Shown here: piece by piece, positions 23,608 to 34,735 of the stretch
How positions within the stretch are numbered: position 1 is the first letter of the stretch
How the letters are laid out: each line of letters starts with the position of its first letter
Assembly (NCBI GenBank): GCA_907164885.2
Contig: OU015492.1
Location: forward strand, 190,223,338-190,287,337
Direction: 5' to 3'
DNA length: 64,000 nucleotides
DNA from: Dolomedes plantarius
Taxonomy: Eukaryota; Arthropoda; Arachnida; Araneae; Dolomedidae
Notes under the pieces: generated by a model
The model's input: the letters and a program-made list of their open reading frames with translations, nothing else
The model's database searches: none
Told to the model about the DNA's origin: nothing
Position numbers and translations under genes: made by a program

Positions 23608-25708
23608 AATGTGGTTTGTTTATATTTGTTTAAATAAAAACAAATTTGTTCCTAGAAAAGTATTATGCCTCATATGAGAATAGTATTTATCAACAGCAAA
23701 TTCAATTGTAAATTTGTTAAAAAAAAAAAAATAGAAATAGAAATCAGGTATGCTATCTAATTTTTTTCTAAAGACTTACATATGATTAAATTAAATTTTC
23801 ATTTGTCAAAATTCAGAATAGATTCTAGACAATTTCTGTTTCAGAATTTTGAACATATAGCTATTGAAGACTAAAGACTCTTTCTGTGCTTCATTATATT
23901 ACCCCAATTCTTTTACCCGTATAACAACCAAAATGTTATCAAAATGTTGGAGATGACAAGATGTCATCATATTTGACACTGCTTCGTCAAGAAACAAATT
24001 TTCTCCGCCCAGTCAACTCTAAACTACGAACTCCCCGAGTCTACCTCCCAATCTGATGATAGTAGTGCTCTGAACATTATTATAAACTATAACAAAATTG
24101 TTATAGATATCGACTGCCATTTATTAGCGATGTCCTAATCCTGGTATAAAAATATGAATAATAGAACTGTAGCATTTATTTTTACCTGGAAATTAAATAG
24201 TTCCTGGAAAGAGGATTGTAAAACTATTATCTGAAAAATTAAATTTGCTGCACTGCTACGGTAAATTAAAAATGTATACTGTGAATCGCCATTCAGGCAT
24301 ATACCCGATAAATTGTCATAATTTCGAAAGATTACTGCTGCCATCTATTGGCGAAATCCTACATTGCTGGAAAATATCATTTTCTAATTTCGTAGAATAA
24401 AGCAATGGTGTGAAAACTGTGGGTCGCGATTCACAGAGCGGTCGTGAAAAAAATTGAAGAGGTCGCGAATTGTCTAAATTAAATTTATATCATACTGAAT
24501 TATATAATTAAAACTCTTGCTCTAATCTTTCTATAATTGTATATATTTTATATTTTATATACGTTGACAATTTATGATGTTGTTAAATAAGGTGTCAAAC
24601 AGTCTTACATGATTACTCTGCCTCCATTCGCCGTTACCTATATGTACGAGACTAGGTTTTTAAAAATAATAGATACAAAACCAAATAACGATTATATGAG
24701 AGTAGTATTCTGAAATGTTTCACCAAGTTCGGAAAAATACTAGCTAAGGTGCCTTCTAATTAATTTTTTCTAGTTTAGTCTTGTAGAGATAAATGAAGTT
24801 TGTAATGTTTTAATATGAAACTTAGAATCTTGAAATCATGTTCTTTTTTAATTTTTATTTTTGTTAATTTTTACCGAAATGAAATACAAACACTTATGAA
24901 TATTTTAAATATAAAGTTTTAGTCACATGAGATTTGACAAAAAACAAGTGTAGATGCAAGGAAGACTTTTTTTATTGTTATTATGCAATGTAAATGTAGA
25001 TCCAAATTTTACAGTTCTCTGATTTTTTAAATAGTTTCTCAAAATTTGCTTATTTTGATTTTCTAGTCTTTTGTTAACTTTTTCCTCATTAAAAAAAAAA
25101 TAATAATATAAAATAAAATGTTTTTACCGAAACAGCATAAAGAGAAGAATTTATTTCTATTTAATAGATATTTTTTATAAAACTTTAAATTCTATTCAAT
25201 GAAGAGAGAGAGTTTAGAAGACGGGAATTTGAAAACGTCTGTGTTCAGTTTAAAGTACTGTTCAGACATTGGCAAACAACTTTTAAGAAGTGCTGAAATA
25301 AACGCAGTTTTTCATTATAATTCCGCCACATAAAAATGTTTCAGTTTTCAATATAAATAAAAAGTCTTGCTAAAAGTAAATATAATAAAGTAAAATTAAT
25401 CTAATAAAACTTAAATTTAACTAAAAACATTAAATTATGCAGTTGTTTGTTCAATAAATATTTTAGTGGAGAGATGAATCACAGTCTTCTGAAAAAAATT
25501 CGCCTCAGAGAAAAAATACTATCCCGTGGTTCTATAGTATGTAATCTGTTATTTCTAACGCAATCGGCACTTAGTCTATAACGAAAGTGACTTATCCACC
25601 CCGTGAATTTGTAGGTTTCTTTATTATGGGAGCACCATATAGTAGGTGAGCCATCATAGCTCCCTAAATTGATAGTATAGAGTTTCAAAATCTTGTGTGA
25701 TTTCGCAA

Positions 25709-25786
25709 CCGGCTCAGTGTACGCAGCAGGCAAAAGCTGCCGCTCCTTGAAGTAGTGGGATAGCACTTGGGAATAAGCAGTATTGG
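25709..25786 (+). pseudogene. 7SL 3' fragment in unit A
   Basis: From CCGGCTCAGTGTACGCAGC to AAGCAGTATTGG this is the S-domain 3' half and tail of 7SL, diverged from the full copies (CAGTGTACGCAGC in place of CAGGGCGGAAACGCAGC, so helix 8 is destroyed). It starts abruptly after GTGTGATTTCGCAA. The 3' flank (CAGTTCTTGTAAC then TTTTTTCCCC) also parallels the flank of the full genes. This is a dead remnant that was duplicated together with the unit. Confidence 0.85.
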
Positions 25787-26244
25787 AAATCAGTTCTTGT
25801 AACTTTTTTCCCCACGTAAGTCTAACACTATGAAAAATGAAATTACGTTAATGAAAAATTTTAAATTGAATCAAATTATATATTACTCTAATTTATTTCT
25901 GTCTGTTAAAAATACCACCTCACCTTAGAATAATTATTCTTCTAACAGCTTTTTTTTCTAAAAAGAAATACTATAATTCCGAATAGAATGCGTTTTCTAC
26001 GGATTTAAAAAGTTTGAATGACTGGATAAAAGTGTTTTAGTAAATGTCCATGTTATTGCCATTAGTATACTTCACGTTATTTCATTTTTTCTAATAATCG
26101 GGGTGATACCCCCTCAAATATTATATGCCAGTTGTTGTCTACGCATTTGAATGCATATCGTACAACATTTGGTTGTTGTGTCTTGTTAAATTTTTATTTC
26201 TCTTGTGTCCTTCTTTTTCTGTTTGGCAGAAAATTAGCAGTTAA

Positions 26245-26442
26245 CTAGTTGGTACCCGTCAAAACATGACGGCTAGATAGTAAATAAATGTACTAATACA
26301 CAAATTATACTCAACACACCATTGCCAAATGTTCAAAACCATAATAATGTGCAGAAACGAAATAATGCTGATTTAATTAATGTTAAACGAATTAATTTGA
26401 AGCAAAACATTTTAAGCGGCCTCGTGCCGAGTGAGTATCTAG
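26245..26442 (-). mobile_element. Helitron 3' remnant at unit A/B junction
   Basis: It starts at CTAG with the CCGTC/GACGG terminator hairpin (minus strand) and matches the first ~200 bp of the complete copy at 46690-47277. It stops at GAGTATCTA, where the sequence jumps to GTTTTACAGTTTG. The complete copy plus about 457 bp of flank was deleted here. Confidence 0.82.
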
Positions 26443-27040
26443 TTTTACAGTTTGAAAAAGCGGGAAAAAACCAACTGTCTTAAAAGCTTTCTAGAATTTT
26501 CTGATCATAAATGAACTTCTATTAACGTTTTAATCTATTTCAAGATAAGTTGCGGGGGGGGGGGACAGGGGCACGTGCCCCCCCCCCCCCAATGCTTATG
26601 TAGACAACAACTGGTATTAAATACTTTAGTAAGTATCACTGTGAGTTTTATTCAAATTAAAGTAATGTGAGGCATAAAGTAATGTGAGAATAGTAATGGC
26701 AACAGTACGAACATTTGCTAAACCGTTTAATCCAGTCCTAAAAACGTCATTAATCCGAAGACAACGCATTCTATTCTGAATAATATCAACCGTGCAGATA
26801 AGTTTCATCTATACTTATAGTACTTCAGTACCTCAATAGATGGCAGCAATATGAATTTTACTCAGAAGTTTGAGGATATTGCGTTCGAAATCTGGCCATA
26901 AATCGATCTATTAAACTCTCTTTTTTTATCATAACTTGCAAAGTGTAATCTGCAAAATAATTAAATGCTAACATAAAATTGTTTTACTTCCCTTTAACAT
27001 GGAGGCAATGCTTAAGAAGCTAGCACAGTTACTACCACTC

Positions 27041-27339
27041 GCCGGGAATGGTGGCGCATTCCTGTAATCCGGCTACCTGGAGGCTTGGGCTGATGGACGG
27101 CGTGAGGTTGGGAGTTCTGCCCTCTACTGGCCTATGCCGAACAGGCGTCCGCACTAAGCTCGATGTCGATATGGTGGATCCGGGGTAGCCTGGAGCCACC
27201 AGGTCGTCTAAGGAGGAGTGAACCGGCTCAGGGCGGAAACGCAGCAGGCAGAAGCTCCCGCACCTTGCAGTAGTGGGATAGCGCTTGTGAATAAGCAGTA
27301 TCGGGCAGCCCAACTAAAACCGCCGAACTCAGTTCTTTT
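27041..27339 (+). ncRNA. 7SL: 7SL (SRP) RNA gene, copy B
   Basis: Nearly identical to copy A but with the conserved ATATGGTG intact. This is the copy with the fewest departures from the expected 7SL consensus and the best candidate for a functional gene. Helix 6 reads GTGGATCCGGG-GTAG-CCTGGAGCCAC, pairing along its whole length except one A·G mismatch, with a GNAR tetraloop. Helix 8 GGAAACGCAGCAGG is intact. The Pol III terminator TTTT is at 27336-27339, followed by a second T-run. The ~250 bp upstream is shared with the other copies; I see no clear TATA-like element in the last 30 bases before the start. Confidence 0.94.
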
Positions 27340-27446
27340 AAGTTTTTTCCCCCACAAAATTCGAACACAATGAAAATTTTAATTATTTCAATGAATTTAT
27401 CAAATGATTTTATCTACGTCGAAACGTATTCCCATTTTATTTAAAT

Positions 27447-27497
<51 letters not shown>

Positions 27498-29576
27498 AAT
27501 GTGGTTTGTTTATATTTGTTTAAATAAAAACAAATTTGTTCCTAGAAAAGTATTATGCCTCATATGAGAATAGTATTTATCAACAGCAAATTCAATTGTA
27601 AATTTGTTAAAAAGAAAAAAAAATAGAAATAGAAATCAGGTATGCTATCTAATTTTTTTCTAAAGACTTACATATGATTAAATTAAATTTTCATTTGTCA
27701 AAATTCAGAATAGATTCTAGACAATTTCTGTTTCAGAAATTTTGAACATATAGCTATTGAAGACTAAAGACTCTTTCTGTGCTTCATTATATTACCCCAA
27801 TTCTTTTACCCGTATAACAACCAAAATGTTATCAAAATGTTGGAGATGACAAGATGTCATCATATTTGACACTGCTTCGTCAAGAAACAAATTTTCTCCG
27901 CCCAGTCAACTCTAAACTACGAACTCCCCGAGTCTACCTCCCAATCTGATGATAGTAGTGCTCTGAACATTATTATAAACTATAACAAAATTGTTATAGA
28001 TATCGACTGCCATTTATTAGCGATGTCCTAATCCTGGTATAAAAATATGAATAATAGAACTGTAGCATTTATATTTACCTGGAAATAAAATAGTTCCTGG
28101 AAAGAGGATTGTAAAACTATTATCTGAAAAATTAAATTTGCTGCACTGCTACGGTAAATTAAAAATGTATACTGTGAATCGCCATTCAGGCATATACCCG
28201 ATAAATTGTCATAATTTCGAAAAGATTACTGCTGCCATCTATTGGCGAAATCCTACATTGCTGGAAAATATCATTTTCTAATTTCGTAGAATAAAGCAAT
28301 GGTGTGAAAACTGTGGGTCGCGATTCACAGAGCGGTCGTGAAAAAAATTGAAGAGGTCGCGAATTGTCTAAATTAAATTTATATCATACTGAATTATATA
28401 ATTAAAACTCTTGCTCTAATCTTTCTATAATTGTATATATTTTATATTTTATATACGTTGACAATTTATGATGTTGTTAAATAAGGTGTCAAACAGTCTT
28501 ACATGATTACTCTGCCTCCATTCGCCGTTACCTATATGTACGAGACTAGGTTTTTAAAAATAATAGATACAAAACCAAATAACGATTATATGAGAGTAGT
28601 ATTCTGAAATGTTTCACCAAGTTCGGAAAAATACTAGCTAAGGTCCCTTCTAATTAATTTTTTCTAGTTTAGTTTTGTAGAGATAAATGAAGTTTGTAAT
28701 GTTTTAATATGAAACTTAGAATCTTGAAATCATGTTCTTTTTTAATTTTTATTTTTGTTAATTTTTACCGAAATGAAATACAAACACTTATGAATATTTT
28801 AAATATAAAGTTTTAGTCACATGAGATTTGACAAAAAACAAGTGTAGATGCAAGGAAGACTTTTTTTATTGTTATTATGCAATGTAAATGTAGATCCAAA
28901 TTTTACAGTTCTCTGATTTTTTAAATAGTTTCTCATAATTTGCTTATTTTGAATTTCTAGTCTTTTGTTAACTTTTTCCTCATTAAAAAAAAAATAATAA
29001 TATAAAATAAAATATTTTTACCGAAACAGCATAAAGAGAAGAATTTATTTCTATTTAATAGATATTTTTTATAAAACTTTAAATTCTATTCAATGAAGAG
29101 AGAGAGTTTAGAAGACGGGAATTTGAAAACGTCTGTGTTCAGTTTAAAGTACTGTTCAGACATTGGCAAACAACTTTTAAGAAGTGCTGAAATAAACGCA
29201 GTTTTTCATTATAATTCCGCCACATAAAAATGTTTCAGTTTTCAATATAAATAAAAAGTCTTGCTAAAAGTAAATATAATAAAGTAAAATTAATCTAATA
29301 AAACTTAAATTTAACTAAAAACATTAAATTATGCAGTTGTTTGTTCAATAAATATTTTAGTGGAGAGATGAATCACAGTCTTCTGAAAAAAATTCGCCTC
29401 AGAGAAAAAATACTATCCCGTGGTTCTATAGTATGTAATCTGTTATTTCTAACGCAATCGGCACTTAGTCTATAACGAAAGTGACTTATCCACCCCGTGA
29501 ATTTGTAGGTTTCTTTATTATGGGAGCACCATATAGTAGGTGAGCCATCATAGCTCCCTAAATTGATAGTATAGAG

Positions 29577-32356
29577 CAGCGGTTGCCAAAGTGGTGGTCC
29601 GCGGACCACTAGTGGTCCGCGAGAAAATTTCGCTGGTCCGCAGAAAAATGTGGAATATACTTACTCATCATGTTAAGTTATGTTTTAAGATGCATTAAAA
29701 CATGATTCAATTCATAACAATACGTGACAAGTTATAAAAACTAGCTGCATAGCTCTAGCTGCATTGCACATGTTTTGTCTTACTCTCGCCTCGTTTCGCA
29801 CTCTTCTAATGTTTCAGTCTTCTGTTTGTCGCATATGTATATCAGTTGAAGCGATTAAAGGTGGGCTTACGGACGTATTGAGTTCAATACAAAATGTATT
29901 CAATATATTAGTTGGGTTATTAAGGAAGTTTTTGTGTATTTTCTTTTATATATTGACACATAGATTTAAAACAGGTATGATCTTAAATCTTAACCATGTA
30001 CATATTTTCTTTTATTTGATATTTATTGGGATAAAATGAGTTTGACTTTTCTAAATTTCTTTTTATTTTATTTTAGATTCAAATAAATTAAACCCATAAT
30101 GAGTGAAAAAAAGCAAAAGAATATTTTGCATTTCTTTAGTAATGCAAAAGGTAATGAGAACGATAATAATAACATTAATAATACTTCACCTAACCGTGAA
30201 CTGATCAATAAATCAGACCCTCCACAGTCTTCATCAGGCACCATTAGGAAACACGTTGGAACGGGAGGTGGAGAGAAGAAAAAACACAAAGTATCAAGAA
30301 AATATCATTCCTACTACTTAAAATTTGGATTCATTGAAGAACCTGACAGTGAGCTGGATCCACGGCCTCTCTGTGTTGTATGTTCTGAAAGCCTATCTAA
30401 CGATGCATTAAAACCTTCAAAACTTGAAAGACAGTTGAATTCAAAACACCCGGATTTAGCAAAAAAACCGCTATTATATTTTAAAAGAATGCATGAAAAT
30501 ATGCAAAAGCAAGTTATTGCTTTAAGAAAAATGACCATGGAAGATAAATCATTACTAAAGGCTTCCTATCTCATAGCAAATCAGATCGCAAAATGCAAAA
30601 AGCCGTACACGATTGGAGAAGAATTAATTAAGCCATGCATGTTAAAAGCCTGTGAACAGATTTTGGGAATGCAGGCTGTTCAGAAATTGAAAGTAATTCC
30701 TATGTCTAATAATACTATCAAGCGCAGAATCGAAGATATGGCCGAAGACATTGAAAATCAGATAATAAAAATGGTGAAAAATTCATCATTTTATTCAATC
30801 CAACTTGACGAATCTACGGACATTACAAACAAAGCACTTCTTCTTTGTTTTGTGAGGGTTGAGTGTGAAGGAGAGTTACATGAAGAACTACTTTGTTCGC
30901 TTAATTTGCCGGGTAGAACAACCAGCTCTGAGATTTTTGAATCACTTAATAGTTATTTCCGGGAACATGAAATTGATTGGAAAAAATGTATTGGGATCTG
31001 CACAGATGGTGCCGCAAATATGACTGGACATCTTTCAGGAATTGTTGTAAAGGTGAAGAATGTTGGTCACCCAGACATTTTATCTACACACTGCATTATA
31101 CATCGAGAACAACTTGCAGCGAAAAAAAATGTCCCCAGAACTACACGAAGTATTATCAAATGTCATTGAAATTATAAAGGAAATTCGACACAAAGCACTC
31201 AATTCTCGAATATTTGAGGCACTTTGCGAAGAAATGGGTTCCGAGTATACTCATCTTCTTCGTCATGCTGAGGTGAGATGGCTGTCGAGGGGCAAAATAT
31301 TGACCCGACTATTCGCCTTGCGGGAAGAAGTCAAATTATTTTTCCAGCAGCAAAATAATCCGAAATTGCAAAACTGCTTGTCCGACAATGAATGGCTAGC
31401 AAAGCTTGCATACCTGGCAGATATTTTTTCCCTGTTAAATGAACTAAACATATCTTTGCAAGGACAACTTAAGGACGTGTTCACACTACGAAGTAAAATG
31501 GATGCGTTTCAAAAGAAAATATTACTGTGGCAAACGCGGTTGGTTGAAGACGATCTGCAAATGTTTTCTAATTTTGATGAATACATGAAGGAGAATGATG
31601 TTAACCAGCAAGTGGTAACCCTAGTTAAAAAGCACTTGGAATCACTTACAGAATCTTTTGCTCGTTATTACCCAAAGAATGAAGATCCCAGACATGGTAA
31701 TATGTGGATAATAGATCCGTTTGCAGCGAACGTTCAGGATAGTAAGTTAAGCATGCATCTAAAAGAAAGCCTCATCGACCTATCGTCCGACGAAACTCTC
31801 AAATTTAAATTTCATTCATCCTTATCAAGACCTCAGTTTTGGCTTTCCATAAAAAGTGAATACCCTTTGCTTAGTGAACAGGCGATGAAAATTCTGATTC
31901 AATTCTCCACAACTTATTTATGTGAAAAGGCCTTTTCATCTGTCACAGTCATCAAAACACGGTACTGATCTCGGCTTGAAATAAATGCAGTTCTCCGTCT
32001 TGCAGTAACAACATTGGATCCAAATATCCATAATCTTATTTCAAGTAAGCAGGAACATCCATCACACTAGGAATGTATAACGCTAAAAGTTTGATATATT
32101 TAAACCATCTTTTAATTGTTTTGTTTGTACAATTTTTGTTTATTTTGATTATTTTATTATGGTTTATTAATAAAGCTTTCATAACTTGGTTACTATTAAT
32201 AGTTTCATTTTATTAACTAGGTACATTTTATGTGTTCTTTGATCACAACTTTTTTTTTATAAATATATTTAACACTGAAAATATCCTATTAGTGGTCCGC
32301 GGGATTTAAATTATGAATTAACTGGTCCGTGAGGTCAAAAAGTTTGGCGACCGCTG
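29577..32356 (+). mobile_element. hAT transposon (ZBED/GTF2IRD2-like), 2780 bp
   Basis: Inverted ends CAGCGGTTGCCAAAG and the complement of CAGCGGTCGCCAAAC are flanked by a perfect 8 bp duplication GTATAGAG (29569-29576 and 32357-32364). Subterminal GTGGTCCGC repeats occur at both ends. Unit A reads straight through the site with one GTATAGAG. The element encodes one BED-hAT transposase on the plus strand. Confidence 0.95.
30099..31968 (+). pseudogene. BED-type hAT transposase, frameshifted
   Basis: hAT-family transposase of the type often annotated as SCAND3/ZBED5-like or GTF2IRD2-like. The ATG at 30099 opens MSEKKQKNILHFFSNAKGN. A BED-like zinc finger follows (C92, C95, H117), but one ligand position reads Gln (RQLNSKH, Q112) where His is usual. 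The RNase-H-fold core shows SIQLDESTDI and CTDGAANMTGHLSG. The frame breaks near 31122-31129, a run of eight A, and continues in another frame from about 31130 to 31968 with VRWLSRGKIL and the C-terminal dimerisation motif STTYLCEKAFSSV. A TGA at 31966-31968 stands where an Arg codon is expected; about 34 further codons are readable behind it. Non-functional. Confidence 0.9.
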
Positions 32357-32390
32357 GTATAGAGTTTCAAAATCTTGTGTGATTTCGCAA

Positions 32391-32467
32391 CCGGCTCAGT
32401 GTACGCAGCAGGCAGAAGCTGCCGCTCCTTGAAGTAGTGGGATAGCACTTGGGAATAAGCAGTATTG
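32391..32467 (+). pseudogene. 7SL 3' fragment in unit B
   Basis: Same remnant as at 25709, located just right of the hAT element. It again lacks a recognisable helix 8 core. Confidence 0.83.
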
Positions 32468-33011
32468 GAAATCAGTTCTTGTAACTTTTTTCCCCACGTA
32501 AGTCTAACACTATGAAAAATGAAATTACGTTAATGAAAAATTTTAAATTGAATCAAATTATATATTACTCTAATTTATTTCTGTCTGTTAAAAATACCAC
32601 CTCACCTAAGAATAATTATTCTTCTAACAGCTTTTTTTTCTAAAAAGAAATACTATAATTCCGAATAGAATGCGTTTTCTACGGATTTAAAAAGTTTGAA
32701 TGACTGGATAAAAGTGTTTTAGTAAATGTCCATGTTATTGCCATTAGTATACTTCACGTTATTTCATTTTTTCTAATAATCGGGGTGATACCCCCTCAAA
32801 TATTATATGCCAGTTGTTGTCTACGCATTTGAATGCATATCGTACAACATTTGGTTGTTGTGTCTTGTTAAGGGGACTGCCTACGTTCGGAGCACTTTTT
32901 TTAAAAAAAATATCTTATTGATTAAATACATGCATTTTTATTTAAAATGTAATATGAAATGATGGAAATATATATAATTTTTCCTAAATTTGCATACAGT
33001 TTCAAGAAATA

Positions 33012-34735
33012 GGCAAATTTGTATAAAAATTAAGCTAAATTTAACACTTATGCTAGAAGCTCTACACTCAGTTCAAATGAATATATTTCAATTTCCTTGA
33101 TACTGTATGCTACTATTACACTTATCTGTGAAAGAAACTAAAAGTTTTGTGATATTACTGAAATTCACTGAAATATGCCAAATTTCGTATAACAATTCAG
33201 AATTATTCCCAAAAAAATCTTGTTTTTTTAGTACAAATACCTGTAAAATGATCAAATCTATACATAGAGCTTCGAATGCAGTTCTAAGCATAGTACTAAA
33301 TGTAAAAAACATTGCAGAAAAATTTCATTAAAATATCTTTAACACTTTTTGAGTTATGAAATTTATCGTAGAAGCAAAACACTGAAAAATCAGTTTTTCA
33401 CAAAATGCATTTAAAGTTTATACTTTTAAAAAAAACTATGTTATATTGATTTGTCAAAGTTAAAATTCTCCACATTTATAAGTCGAGCCCTCCTTTATTT
33501 CATGATTTGACAATTTTGCTTTTTTAGCAGCTTTTCTTTTTTTTCTGGCTATTTTTACACTTGGTAATAAGCGACGTTTTGAGGCAAATTTGTATAAAAA
33601 TCAAGCTAAATTTAACACTTATGCTAGAAGCTCTGCACTCAGTTCAAATGAATATATTTCAATTTCCTTGATACTGTATGCTACTATTACACTTACCTGT
33701 GAAAGGAAAAAAAAAGTTTTGTGATATTACTGAAATTCACTGAAATATGCCAAAATTTGTATAACAATGCAGAATATTCCAAAAAAATCTTGTTTTTTGA
33801 GTACAAATACCTGTAAAATGATCAAATCTACACATAGAGCCTAGAACATATTTTTAAGCATAGTACTAAATGTGAAAAACAATGCAGAAAAATTGCATTA
33901 AAATATTTTTAACACTTTTTGAGATATGAACTTTATCGTAGAAGCAAAACACTGAAAAATCAATTTTTCACAAAACGCATTTAAACTTTTTACTAAAAAA
34001 AAAAAAAAACTATGTTATATTTATTTGTCAAAGTTAAAATTCTCCACATTTATAAGTCAAGCCCTCCTTCATTTCATGATTTGACAATTTTGCTTTTTTA
34101 GCAGCTTTTCTTTTTTTTCTGGCTATTTTTACACTTGGTAATAAGCAACGTTTTGAGGCAAATTTGTATAAAAATCAAGCTAAATTTAACACTTATGCTA
34201 GAAGCTCTGGACTCAGTTCAAATGAATATATTTCAATTTCCTTGATACTGTATGCTACTATTACACTTACCTGTGAAAGGAAAAACAATTTTGTGATATT
34301 ACTGAAATTCACTGAAATATGCCAAAATTTGTATAACAATGCAGAATATTCCAAAAAAATCTTGTTTTTTGAGTACAAATACCTGTAAAATGATCAAATC
34401 TACACATAGAGCCTAGAACATATTTTTAAGCATAGTACTAAATGTGAAAAACATTGCAGAAAAATTGCATTAAAATATTTTTAACACTTTTTGAGATATG
34501 AACTTTATCGTAGAAGCAAAACACTGAAAAATCAATTTTTCACAAAACGCATTTAAACTTTTTACTTAAAAAAAAAAACTATGTTATATTTATTTGTCAA
34601 AGTTAAAATTCTCCACATTTATAAGTCAAGCCCTCCTTCATTTCATGATTTGACAATTTTGCTTTTTTAGCAGCTCTTCTTTTTTTTTCTGGCTATTTTT
34701 GCACTAGGTAATGAGCGACGTTTTGAGTTTATGAT
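33012..34735. repeat. Three ~575 bp tandem repeats in Kolobok 3' region
   Basis: Units start at 33012, 33583 and 34157, each with GGCAAATTTGTATAAAAAT (the third ends near 34735). Each ends in a copy of the 3' end of the transposase gene (last ~22 codons, complementary strand). Only the third is joined to the gene; the first two carry orphan coding ends plus the 3' flank. Confidence 0.88.

Larger units (their letters stand above)
22429..26318 (+). repeat. 7SL tandem repeat unit A (3890 bp)
   Basis: First visible unit of the array, nearly identical to units B and C over its whole length. In order: internal part of a third-family Helitron remnant, a G-tract/C-tract palindrome (22664-22702), a ~190 bp dispersed repeat (22716-22905), the 7SL gene at 23153, a (TA)n tract (23564-23601), about 2 kb of non-coding DNA, a 3' 7SL fragment (25709-25786), an inverted copy of the dispersed repeat (25975-26140), and the 3' end of the next Helitron remnant. 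It has no protein gene. Confidence 0.93.

Noticed and set aside
25479..25766. Open frame of 95 codons on the minus strand, repeated at 39963 and 45903 and shortened at 29373
   Set aside because: It spans the 3' 7SL fragment and non-coding unit DNA, varies by frame length between units and has no motif.
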